Source: Candidatus Woykebacteria bacterium GWB1_45_5 (GTDB lineage Bacteria; Patescibacteriota; Microgenomatia; Woykebacterales; RBG-16-39-9b). Taken from it: a DNA stretch of 16,076 nucleotides. Of the stretch, positions 1 through 6,121 are shown piece after piece. The stretch spans positions 1 to 16,076 of the forward strand of contig MHCO01000029.1 in NCBI GenBank assembly GCA_001816645.1, given 5' to 3'. Within the stretch, counting starts at the first letter, position 1; the number at the start of each line of letters is the position of its first letter. The position numbers and the translations under genes were made by a program. Below the pieces are notes generated by a model, which saw only the letters and a list, made by a program, of their open reading frames with translations, had not been told where the DNA came from and made no database searches.

Positions 1-21
1 ACTGCGAAATGCAAGTTTAAA

Positions 22-1155
22 TTAGACAAATTCGGGAAGAAATTCAGGTAAATTGGCTGGGGTGATTGTGACCTGTTTTATTTCCCCCTCGACATATTTT
101 TTCGCTACTTTACGTAAAATGCCATTGATTGTTCGCTGCAAAGATCGGATATCAATTTCGTAACCGAATGGTTTGATGATATGCGGCCAGGCGTCGTCGG
201 AGAACTTAACAAGATTTGATTTCAAACCAACGTTTAAAAACTCTTTTGGTAACAAATAATCACGGGCAATATGGATCTTATCTTCATCGGTGTAGCGGGG
301 CATGAGAATTATTTCTAATCGATCCATCACCGCAGCAGTGATGTTGCCAATTTTATTGGCCGAACAGACAAAAAAAACCTCGGAGAGATCAATGGGGTGA
401 TCGACGTAATAGTCAGCGAAGGCGTTGTTTTGTTCCGGATCAAGCAGCTCAAGAAGCACACCCATGACATCACTTTCCGCGCCTTGGGCGACAGAATCGA
501 TTTCGTCAAGCAGTATAACCGGGTTTTTTGCACCGACGCGTCTTAAGGCTTTAACGATCATTCCCGGTTCTGCTTCTGGGTAGGCATGGGGTTGGCCGCG
601 TAGAGTCAAGGGGGAGTTCATACCACCCATTGGAATACGGATAAACGCTCTTCCTAAACTTTCCGCAATTGAAGCAGCAAGAGAAGTCTTACCAGTACCA
701 GGAAGGCCAACGAAGCAAAGGATTGGTGAACGAGAAAGCTTGACTACACTTGTCTTTTCTCTTTCCGACTGTAATTTCAGCACGGCTAAATATTCCAGAA
801 TCCGCTCCTTAATTTGCTCTAAGCCGTAGTGGTTTCTGTCCAGAATTTCTTTAGCCTTTTCTAAGTTTAAATTGTCTTCACTTCTCTTATCCCAGGGAAG
901 AGAAAGAATCCATTCTACGTAGCGGGCAGTTTGTTCAAATTCAGCTTGGTAGAAGGCATGCCTCATAGCCCGATTGAGCCGTTTCAAGATTTCTTTTACT
1001 TCCTCTTTCAAATCGGCCGGAGCGCTGGAGTTTGCAACTTTGGAAAGGATTTCTTCGACTTCCGCAAGTAAGCTTTCGTCGGCAGTGGTGTAGCGGCTGC
1101 TGGTATCGCTTGAAGCTGGCTTAGATTCCTTAAAGGAATGGGCAGATTTTTTCAT
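22..1155 (-). CDS. Lon-type AAA+ ATPase lacking the protease domain
   Basis: 377 aa. Residues about 25-130 match the helical linker before the Lon ATPase (key words SLPW and HYGLEQIKERILEYLAV). The AAA+ module follows: Walker A GLPGTGKT at 150-157, Walker B VILLDEID at 213-220, sensor-1 Asn267, arginine finger Arg279 in MDRLE, sensor-2 Arg337. All ATPase residues are present. The protein ends at residue 377, just where Lon passes into its Ser-Lys S16 protease domain, and it also lacks the roughly 200-residue N-terminal substrate-binding domain. The stop is clean and only 21 nt of window follow, so a separate protease ORF cannot be excluded. Known for the family: Lon couples ATP-driven unfolding to proteolysis. 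Inferred: an unfoldase/remodelling ATPase or a regulatory paralogue. The ATG has no Shine-Dalgarno; a promoter lies 12 nt upstream. Confidence 0.88.
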   Translation of the reverse strand: MKKSAHSFKESKPASSDTSSRYTTADESLLAEVEEILSKVANSSAPADLKEEVKEILKRLNRAMRHAFYQAEFEQTARYVEWILSLPWDKRSEDNLNLEKAKEILDRNHYGLEQIKERILEYLAVLKLQSEREKTSVVKLSRSPILCFVGLPGTGKTSLAASIAESLGRAFIRIPMGGMNSPLTLRGQPHAYPEAEPGMIVKALRRVGAKNPVILLDEIDSVAQGAESDVMGVLLELLDPEQNNAFADYYVDHPIDLSEVFFVCSANKIGNITAAVMDRLEIILMPRYTDEDKIHIARDYLLPKEFLNVGLKSNLVKFSDDAWPHIIKPFGYEIDIRSLQRTINGILRKVAKKYVEGEIKQVTITPANLPEFLPEFV

Positions 1156-1167
1156 TTTAGTAATTTA

Positions 1168-1196
1168 AGTTTAACGTCTTTGAGGTTTCTCGTCAA
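1168..1196 (-). promoter_or_regulatory. Promoter of the Lon-like ATPase gene
   Basis: Reading the minus strand, TTGACG (1196-1191), a 17-nt spacer, then TAAACT (1173-1168). The -10 ends 12 nt before the ATG at 1155, so the transcript would have a leader of only a few nucleotides. Confidence 0.5.
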
Positions 1197-1338
1197 ACCG
1201 GGCCTGACTTAGGCTAAACTTAGTCGAGTTTTTTAGCGGTTGAAATAAACGTTGAATTTGTTTAATGTTCAAATCTTCTGGTCAAGGTTGCAGTAAGCAA
1301 AATTTTGTGGTGCTGTTTTCTCTAGTTGGGGAATAAGA

Positions 1339-1344
1339 TATAAT
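1339..1344 (+). promoter_or_regulatory. -10 element of uppS, 11 nt before the ATG
   Basis: Perfect TATAAT. No good -35 at 17 nt spacing (TTTTCT at best). The expected start site is around 1351, leaving almost no 5' UTR before the ATG at 1356. Confidence 0.55.
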
Positions 1345-1355
1345 AATGAAGCATT

Positions 1356-2039
1356 ATGAACAAATATTCACCTTGTCATGTAGCGATAATTATGGATGGA
1401 AACCGCCGCTGGGCGGCGGACAGGGGATTGTCAACCAATAAAGGACATCAAGCCGGCGCAGATACCCTGGAGGCTGTTGTTAAAACAGCAATTAAATTCG
1501 GGATTAAATATTTAACTGTCTATGCCCTTTCAGCGGAAAATCTGCGAGGGCGAAGTAGGCTTGAGATTTCATTTTTATTTTCGCTCCTCGAAAAAGGCGT
1601 GAAGGAAAGACTATCTACCTTGGAAGAAAACGGCGTACAGGTAAGATATATCGGTGATCTTACTGCCCTTCCAGTTAATGTCCAGAATGCTTTGACACAA
1701 GCCGAGCAGAAACTTTCCAAAAATAAGCGCCTTACTTTAATAATTGCGCTGAACTATGGTGGGAGAAAAGAGATTGTCCAGGCGGTTAGAAATATTAAAA
1801 AGAAAATAAATAAAATCTCCGAGGGAGACATCGCCAATAATCTCTATACTGTAGGTATACCCGATCCCGATTTAATTATCCGCACCGGCGGGCAGATGCG
1901 GCTTTCCAATTTTTTGCTTTGGCAATCTTCCTACTCTGAACTCTACTTTACTGATACGTTGTGGCCGGATTTTTCCGAAAAAGAATTTATGCTTGCTTTA
2001 GAAAGCTACAGCCAAAGGGTAAGGAATTTTGGGCGTTGA
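1356..2039 (+). CDS. uppS: Isoprenyl (undecaprenyl) diphosphate synthase
   Basis: 227 aa cis-prenyltransferase. It condenses isopentenyl diphosphate onto farnesyl diphosphate to make the C55 lipid carrier for peptidoglycan and surface glycans, at the cytoplasmic face of the membrane. Visible motifs: MDGNRRWA at 13-20 with catalytic Asp14, LSAEN at 58-62, NYGGRKE at 133-139, and the C-terminal block PDLIIRTGGQMRLSNFLLWQ (171-190) followed by SELYF, whose Glu195 corresponds to a Mg-contacting Glu in E. coli UppS. One oddity: the usual RT(S/G)GExR has Gln180 where Glu is normal. Slightly shorter than typical 240-250 aa enzymes but complete. It ends tail-to-tail with the next gene, 20 nt apart, and has its own promoter with essentially no leader. 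Confidence 0.95.
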   Translation: MNKYSPCHVAIIMDGNRRWAADRGLSTNKGHQAGADTLEAVVKTAIKFGIKYLTVYALSAENLRGRSRLEISFLFSLLEKGVKERLSTLEENGVQVRYIGDLTALPVNVQNALTQAEQKLSKNKRLTLIIALNYGGRKEIVQAVRNIKKKINKISEGDIANNLYTVGIPDPDLIIRTGGQMRLSNFLLWQSSYSELYFTDTLWPDFSEKEFMLALESYSQRVRNFGR

Positions 2040-2059
2040 TTATTAGAAATGGAAGGTTA

Positions 2060-2746
2060 TCACCGTAGAATGAAATAGACAATAATACCGGCAATAATCG
2101 CTAGGATTAAGATCACAAAAATAATGATTGGGAAGGCCCCGTGCTTTTCTCCCGCAGAAGTATAAACCTTCGGTTGAGTGTTGACCTGCCTCTCCGATGG
2201 TACCTGCCATGGTGGGGGTGGTTCAGGGGTAGGTGGGTTTGGTGAAAGGTTAGGTGTCTTGTTTCCAGCATTATCTTGTGCTTCTCTTACCTTTGGATCG
2301 GTACGAAGCCAAGGTGGGCCCATCTCCTCGCCTTTTGAAGATGGTGTAGGCATACTTGGTATTCCCGGTGGCTCAGGGCTTGGTGTTGGTGAAGATGCTG
2401 TCGGTGTTGGAACGGCTTGGCTGGGTGTAGCTTCGTTAGGTTCTAGTGTTGGTGCGATTGGAGTGGGTGCTGGATCCTTTGCGGGAGGGGTATCGGTAGT
2501 TGGTGCGGGATCTGCTGGCGGTGGGTCAGTAGTAGCTGGCGAAGGTGCTGGTGTTGATGGTTCGGGTTCTGATGTCGCCGGTTGGGTTGGCGAAGAGCCT
2601 GGTTCAGAAAGTGGATTTGAATTGGTGCTAGGGCTTTGATTAATACTGGTTGGGTTCGGCAAACCACCCTCATTAGTTAGCGCTGGTGACTGACCAGCAC
2701 CGGTGGGGGCATCACTTTTGGTGGAATCAGTTGGCGGTTCGGCCAT
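2060..2746 (-). CDS. Pro/Ser/Thr-rich protein with C-terminal membrane anchor
   Basis: 228 aa, no recognised family. Residues 1 to about 190 are low complexity, dominated by Pro, Thr, Ser, Ala and Glu/Asp, with many PxP and TPxP runs and no signal peptide. Residues about 201-226 are one strongly hydrophobic helix ending in Leu-Arg at the C-terminus, so this looks tail-anchored with the disordered part in the cytoplasm; the opposite topology is possible. The weak Shine-Dalgarno GAGG sits 10 nt before the ATG; a better AAGGAGG at 2785-2779 is too far away to be used. The Pro-rich composition also leaves long open frames on the other strands, which are shadows. Role unknown; possibly a spacer or scaffold at the envelope. 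Confidence 0.7.
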   Translation of the reverse strand: MAEPPTDSTKSDAPTGAGQSPALTNEGGLPNPTSINQSPSTNSNPLSEPGSSPTQPATSEPEPSTPAPSPATTDPPPADPAPTTDTPPAKDPAPTPIAPTLEPNEATPSQAVPTPTASSPTPSPEPPGIPSMPTPSSKGEEMGPPWLRTDPKVREAQDNAGNKTPNLSPNPPTPEPPPPWQVPSERQVNTQPKVYTSAGEKHGAFPIIIFVILILAIIAGIIVYFILR

Positions 2747-2830
2747 TAAATTTTGCCCTCAAAGAATAGTTCGGGCAGCCTCCTTATCTTTAAAGGTACC
2801 TTATTTTGGCGGTAGTTGTCAAGCATCTTC

Positions 2831-2898
2831 AGAAAACAGATAGCAGGTAACAGACAGCAGAAAGCAAAGAGCAAAGAGTAGAGATTAGAAGGCAGGAA
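2831..2898 (+). repeat. AG-rich degenerate short-repeat tract
   Basis: A run of imperfect direct repeats built from CAGAtAGCAG, CAGCAGAAAGCA and AGCAAAG units, ending just before the tRNA promoter. The same 10-11-mers (CAGATAGCAG, AGCAGAAAGCA) recur inside serS at 15836-15867. No ORF or promoter is evident in it. Confidence 0.55.
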
Positions 2899-2910
2899 GA
2901 TAATGGGATT

Positions 2911-2939
2911 TTGACTTAAGTGGGGTAAAATAATATAAT
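2911..2939 (+). promoter_or_regulatory. Promoter of the tRNA locus
   Basis: TTGACT (2911-2916), a 17-nt spacer and perfect TATAAT (2934-2939). The expected start near 2946 lies 30 nt before the outer tRNA half at 2976 and 77 nt before the intact tRNA-Glu. Confidence 0.7.
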
Positions 2940-2975
2940 TTCACTACTTTCGGTTGTTTAATACTCAAAAAATTT

Positions 2976-3002
2976 GGTGCTACTATCTAGAGGTTTAGGA
3001 CA
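2976..3002 (+). pseudogene. 5' half of an outer tRNA (acceptor strand + D arm)
   Basis: GGTGCTA (2976-2982), two linker bases, then a D arm (2985-3001) almost identical to that of the neighbouring tRNA-Glu: same 9-nt loop length and the same GGAC 3' strand. The first D-stem pair is a mismatch (A/C). The seven acceptor bases can pair with the acceptor strand of the 3' fragment at 3148-3154 (five Watson-Crick pairs and two G-U). What follows (3003-3022) is not a normal anticodon arm. See the 3' half at 3126-3158. Confidence 0.6.
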
Positions 3003-3022
3003 CATGGTCCCCTGCCCGACAT

Positions 3023-3099
3023 GCCGCCATCGTCTAGTGGTCTAGGACACGGCGTTCTCAGCGCCGAGATCGGGGGTTCGAATCCCCCTGGCGGTACCA
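3023..3099 (+). tRNA. tRNA-Glu (anticodon CUC)
   Basis: Complete cloverleaf. Acceptor 3023-3029/3089-3095 (first pair G-U, as in cyanobacterial tRNA-Glu), D stem 3032-3035/3045-3048, anticodon stem CGGCG/CGCCG with loop TTCTCAG and anticodon CTC at 3057-3059, 5-nt variable loop, T arm 3072-3088 with TTCGAAT loop, discriminator A3096 and encoded CCA at 3097-3099. It reads GAG codons. It lies between the two halves of another tRNA-like sequence. Confidence 0.95.
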
Positions 3100-3125
3100 A
3101 AGTCTTTGGCAGGCGGGTCACTCAC

Positions 3126-3158
3126 GAAACCGGGGTTCAAATCCCCGTAGCGTCACCA
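3126..3158 (+). pseudogene. 3' half of an outer tRNA (T arm, acceptor, CCA)
   Basis: Variable-loop-like GAAAC, perfect T arm CGGGG/CCCCG around TTCAAAT (3131-3147), acceptor strand TAGCGTC (3148-3154), discriminator A3155 and encoded CCA (3156-3158). No 5' part lies immediately upstream; the matching acceptor strand is at 2976-2982, on the far side of tRNA-Glu. The last acceptor base and the CCA also form the start of an 81-bp direct repeat. Confidence 0.7.
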
Positions 3159-3234
3159 TATTTTTAGCAATTTTTAGCTTCAGATTTTGTCAAAAAAAGC
3201 CTTCAGGCACTGTTGAGTCGAACTTCGAACCTAA
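3154..3234 (+). repeat. 81-bp direct repeat, left copy (starts at tRNA 3' end)
   Basis: Aligns without gaps to 7588-7668, with most positions identical. It begins CACCATATTTTTAG, so its first five bases are the end of the outer tRNA 3' half. Read on the minus strand it contains GTTCGACTC, a short GCC/GGC hairpin (loop TGAA) and seven T, a weak terminator shape downstream of the exchanger gene. Confidence 0.75.
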
Positions 3235-3319
3235 GGTAAAGTTCACAATCTTTAGTAAAATTTCTTAAACCCAAGTTTCATAAACAGCCAGTTTTCAGTA
3301 GGTTTTGTTGGTATATCTG

Positions 3320-4264
3320 TTAAATCCTCACAAGTTCATATAACAGAAATAAAACGTAGATGGATAGTAAAACAAAGCCCTCTTTTCTAGAAAGGAGGTT
3401 TTTTGATTGAGAGAAAATATAGAAAAGACCCAAGCCCAAAATTACAAAAAGAAATGGTATAAGAAATCTATTTCCAGTCAGAACTTCTCCATTGTGTATC
3501 AGACTAAATACTCCAAGCAAAAGAATATTAGCAGAAGCAGAGCCTATATAGTCCCCAAAAGCAACCTGTTTTTTACCCGAAAAAACTGACTTTATTGCAA
3601 TAGACAGTTCAGGAACATTTGTTCCAATCGAAAGCAGGGTAAGACTAATTAAAAATTGTGAGATACTGAAAACTTCGGAGAAATAAACAGTCTTTTCTAC
3701 TATGAAATGGCTGGAAATAAAGACTATCACCACTCCAATCAAAAGTTTGGAAATCTCTTTGAATATCCCAATATGTTGGAATCCTTCAACAACCTCTTCT
3801 ATTTTTTCAATAAACCCCCTTTTGCTTTCGACAAGATACAAAGTAACAAGATAAAAAAACATAAGGAGTATTGCCTCTGGGTTAGTAATCTTTTTGTCTA
3901 TTACAATCAAGAAAGGCGCTGCTATTACAGCTAAGGTTATTAGTAGATTCTTACCTTGAAGGTGGTCAGTTAAATGAATACCTTTTCCAAGCACAGCCAA
4001 CAAAGGTATCACGAGAAGAAACATAACTACTATCCCACCTAAAAGATTACCCACGAAAATTTCCGGTCTATCTTCGGCTAGAGAGTTTATACCGACTGCT
4101 ATTTCAGGAATTGAAGTTAAAAAACCAAGAACAAGGAAGGAAAAAGCGAATGAAGACAATTTCAGCCTGTGAGAAAACTTATCAACTGCTGAAACTATTA
4201 GACCAGCTCCAAACCAGACAAAAATAAAAGAGAAGATGTAGATAAAAAGACTGGAAAGAAACAT
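3320..4264 (-). CDS. Na+/Ca2+ exchanger (CaCA) family membrane antiporter
   Basis: 314 aa, about ten hydrophobic helices in two inverted halves. The alpha-1 repeat (about 38-90) contains GFLTSIPE with Glu54. The alpha-2 repeat (about 205-255) contains SIGTNVPE with Glu219 and GDYIGSASAN. These are the family's ion-binding signatures, with a loop of about 110 residues between the halves. Expected role: cation (Ca2+ or related)/Na+ or H+ exchange at the cytoplasmic membrane. Odd: after alpha-1 the usual GNxxGSNxxN is GNLLGGIVVM, so the Ser and Asn ligands known from archaeal NCX are replaced by Gly and Met, while alpha-2 keeps Ser and Asn. The specificity is therefore uncertain. It is a single gene; its -10 lies 8 nt before the ATG and there is no Shine-Dalgarno. 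The next upstream gene starts beyond 4378. Confidence 0.88.
   Translation of the reverse strand: MFLSSLFIYIFSFIFVWFGAGLIVSAVDKFSHRLKLSSFAFSFLVLGFLTSIPEIAVGINSLAEDRPEIFVGNLLGGIVVMFLLVIPLLAVLGKGIHLTDHLQGKNLLITLAVIAAPFLIVIDKKITNPEAILLMFFYLVTLYLVESKRGFIEKIEEVVEGFQHIGIFKEISKLLIGVVIVFISSHFIVEKTVYFSEVFSISQFLISLTLLSIGTNVPELSIAIKSVFSGKKQVAFGDYIGSASANILLLGVFSLIHNGEVLTGNRFLIPFLFVILGLGLFYIFSQSKNLLSRKEGFVLLSIYVLFLLYELVRI
3379..3404 (+). terminator. Plus-strand terminator-like hairpin inside the exchanger gene
   Basis: CCTCTTTTCT (3379-3388) pairs with AGAAAGGAGG (3389-3398; one G-U, central CTAG as loop), followed by six T (3399-3404). It points along the plus strand, so it could end transcripts from the tRNA promoter. 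On the minus strand the sequence encodes residues of the exchanger's C-terminus and no T run follows the hairpin. It could be chance. Confidence 0.4.
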
Positions 4265-4272
4265 CTTAAATT

Positions 4273-4278
4273 ATTCTA
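4273..4278 (-). promoter_or_regulatory. -10 element of the exchanger gene
   Basis: TAGAAT on the minus strand, 8 nt before the ATG at 4264; the -35 is weak (TTTCCT, 4301-4296). The start site should coincide with the start codon. Confidence 0.5.
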
Positions 4279-4377
4279 GCAGAAATTTATTTATTAGGAA
4301 ATAAAAACTGAAACCAAAAAGGCTGGTCCCGAGTCGTAGGGAATGTTAGAATTTTTTATGCCTTTTCTAGCTAAATG

Positions 4378-4887
4378 CTAATAGCCAGAAGCCTTCCATC
4401 TTACAACCAGCAAGCCACACAGTAGTACTATTGGCAATCCCACGTCGATCAGATTGCCTAAATCGCCTAAAAGAATATCTGTTGCCACGCTAGCAATAAT
4501 CATCAATGGTATGGCTACGACCAAGTACCTTTCCATGAGATGCTGACGTCTATCGTAACTTAATTCCCACTTTCCGCTACCCGATAGCCTTTCAACTACT
4601 CTTTCAAGTTTATCGGTTGATTCGTTCAGAGATTGAAGTACTTTAGCTTCTTTCCTGCTTGGTCTTCTGAATTTATGATTTTCCATGAGGGAAAGGGAGG
4701 CCTTGATAACTGTCAGAGGGGTACGTAGTTCGTGGCTAATTTTAAGAATCATACTTTTTCTTTTTCTGTCTAATTCTCTGCGGGACCAGAATACCCAAGA
4801 TGTCGCCAGTAGGGTCACAATTAAATCAGCGAGGATAACTTCATTCAATTCATTAAGCCAACCTGGCAACGTTATCATTAAAGACAT
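4378..4887 (-). CDS. Membrane protein with histidine-kinase HisKA box only
   Basis: 169 aa. One membrane helix (about 17-34) is followed by a basic linker and a good HisKA/DHp helix pair: SHELRTPL at 51-58 with phosphoacceptor His52 and Glu53, then the second helix to about residue 102. A HATPase_c domain (N, G1, F, G2 boxes) should follow but does not; instead there are two further membrane helices (about 121-139 and 147-163) and the C-terminus. It therefore cannot phosphorylate itself. Options: substrate or modulator of another kinase, a dimerisation decoy, or a rearranged kinase remnant; the intact reading frame and well-formed helices argue against simple decay. No response regulator or full kinase lies in the window. 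TATAAT is at 4913-4908, 20 nt before the ATG, and no clear Shine-Dalgarno is seen. Confidence 0.78.
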   Translation of the reverse strand: MSLMITLPGWLNELNEVILADLIVTLLATSWVFWSRRELDRKRKSMILKISHELRTPLTVIKASLSLMENHKFRRPSRKEAKVLQSLNESTDKLERVVERLSGSGKWELSYDRRQHLMERYLVVAIPLMIIASVATDILLGDLGNLIDVGLPIVLLCGLLVVRWKASGY

Positions 4888-4923
4888 CCTACCATAATGA
4901 TAATCGGATTATAAATCCAAAAG

Positions 4924-4951
4924 AAAAACGGCCCGTTAGCGAGCCGTTTTT
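4924..4951 (-). terminator. Bidirectional intrinsic terminator
   Basis: AAAAACGGC (4924-4932) and GCCGTTTTT (4943-4951) are perfect inverted repeats around a 10-nt loop. It lies just downstream of the LPDTG gene (minus strand), insulating it from the HisKA-box gene whose start is at 4887. The A/T flanks let it work in both directions. Confidence 0.85.
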
Positions 4952-4978
4952 CCTAGTTGGAACTTTCAACTATTATGA

Positions 4979-5893
4979 TTAGGCACTCTGCGTCCACATC
5001 GGTAGTTTCTCTTTCTCAGCCAATCTAGACCTAATCAGACCTCTCATCTCCGCGATCATCCGTTCCTTGTAACCTTTGAGGTATTTGTACAGGAACAGCC
5101 TGATAACCAAACCCACCAAAATTAGGGACAGGCTAACTGTTGGAAGAGTCCTTCCTATGCTGCCTGCAATACCTGTATCAGGTAAGGTTTCTGCCAGTAC
5201 TTTACCATTGTCATCGTTGTTCGTATCAGTAACTGCTAAGACTTTTCCGTCGTCGTTGTCATTGTTGTCCTGCTGATCTTGATCTTCGTTAGTCTCCGTA
5301 CAATTTCCCTCCTCGTCTACTTGGTAGCCTTCAGGGACCTCGGCCTGGTTACCTTCTAGGTTGGGGCAAATGTCGGTCTCTTCAACTTGTTCTTGAATGC
5401 AGGCACCTGGATTCTCAGGGTCAGAAACGTAGCCTTCGGGGAATTCCTCTTGTACACCATCTAAGTTGCTACAAATATCAGTTCCTTCTTGTTCTTCCTC
5501 GATTGGTGTGCAGTTTCCTTCTTCGTCAACTTGATACCCCTCGGGAACGTCAGCCTGATCTCCATCAATGTTGGGACAGATGTCAGTCGGTGGTTCAGTG
5601 GTGTCGGGTACACAAGCACCGCTTTCGTCTAAGTGGTAACCCTCAGGGACAGACTCCTGCACCTCATTGATGTTAGGACACATGTCTTGAGGTTCCTCAG
5701 AGATTGGAGTACAAGTACCATCTTCGTTTTGCTGGTAACCTTCAGGAGCTGTTTCTTGGACCCCATCTAGATTGCTGCAGACATCAGTAGGTTCTGGGTC
5801 GTCAGCCGAAGTGATTACTGGAAAAAGAACAACTGAAGACAAGAGAAGTGCGGCTACGACAAAGATTGCACTTATTTTGTGTGTTTTGACCAA
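4979..5893 (-). CDS. Secreted five-repeat protein with LPDTG sorting-type motif
   Basis: 304 aa. The signal peptide spans about residues 1-30 (basic start, hydrophobic core, cleavage after ITSA). Five repeats of 33-35 residues fill 37 to about 205, each of the form D-x-C-x-N-(L/I)-x-G/E-x-Q-5x-PEGY-...-G-x-C, i.e. two Cys per repeat that could form a disulfide, in an acidic context. An Asp/Asn/Gln-rich stalk with a doubled GKVLA follows, then LPDTG (237-241), a membrane helix (about 251-269) and a basic tail. This is the plan of a sortase substrate, but the tail beyond the helix (about 35 residues) is long for one, and no sortase is in view. The start codon is TTG, supported by an excellent Shine-Dalgarno 7 nt upstream. 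Likely surface-exposed; function unknown. It lies downstream of the sigma/anti-sigma pair. Confidence 0.85.
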   Translation of the reverse strand: MVKTHKISAIFVVAALLLSSVVLFPVITSADDPEPTDVCSNLDGVQETAPEGYQQNEDGTCTPISEEPQDMCPNINEVQESVPEGYHLDESGACVPDTTEPPTDICPNIDGDQADVPEGYQVDEEGNCTPIEEEQEGTDICSNLDGVQEEFPEGYVSDPENPGACIQEQVEETDICPNLEGNQAEVPEGYQVDEEGNCTETNEDQDQQDNNDNDDGKVLAVTDTNNDDNGKVLAETLPDTGIAGSIGRTLPTVSLSLILVGLVIRLFLYKYLKGYKERMIAEMRGLIRSRLAEKEKLPMWTQSA

Positions 5894-5900
5894 ACTAAAT

Positions 5901-5910
5901 TCACCTCCCT
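5901..5910 (-). promoter_or_regulatory. Strong ribosome binding site deciding a TTG start
   Basis: AGGGAGGTGA on the minus strand, 7 nt before TTG (5893-5891). No in-frame ATG or GTG lies nearby. CACC just upstream (5915-5912) can pair with the GGTG of this site, forming a small hairpin that could limit access. Confidence 0.75.
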
Positions 5911-6121
5911 TCGGTGTAGGCAGCTCACAAGCCTAAAAGGAAGTTCGCTTCGTCGTTGTTAAATAGAACTGAAGTTAATTGGGGCGGTAGGTCCTAAGAT
6001 GGAGAAGAACTTTCCGCCTGCCCTCTTTACAAAATCTACAAACCAGGGCGAAAAAAGTATTCGCCCTTGCCCTTCACTATACTAGACGAAACAACGTAAA
6101 TAATGTTGCAGACAAATCTTA
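5911..6121 (-). other. Intergenic leader with hairpins, no gene seen
   Basis: About 210 nt between the anti-sigma gene and the LPDTG gene. On the minus strand: an 8-bp hairpin AGGGCGAA/TTCGCCCT just after the anti-sigma gene but with no T run behind it, a possible GGCGG/CCGCC pairing in the middle, and TAGGC/GCCTA just before the ribosome binding site. I recognise no known riboswitch class and no convincing sigma-70 or ECF promoter. Confidence 0.4.

Noticed and set aside
2178..2639. Plus-strand Gly/Val/Ser-rich frame of 153 codons
   Set aside because: Antisense of the Pro/Thr/Ser-rich gene; a Gly-rich composition is what the complement of Pro codons gives.
2831..2898. CRISPR-like array
   Set aside because: Units are short, overlapping and imperfect, without regular spacers.
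3118..3159. Minus-strand ORF starting ATGGTG at the tRNA 3' end
   Set aside because: It reads the antisense of a tRNA T arm (peptide containing RGFEPR), a well-known false ORF.
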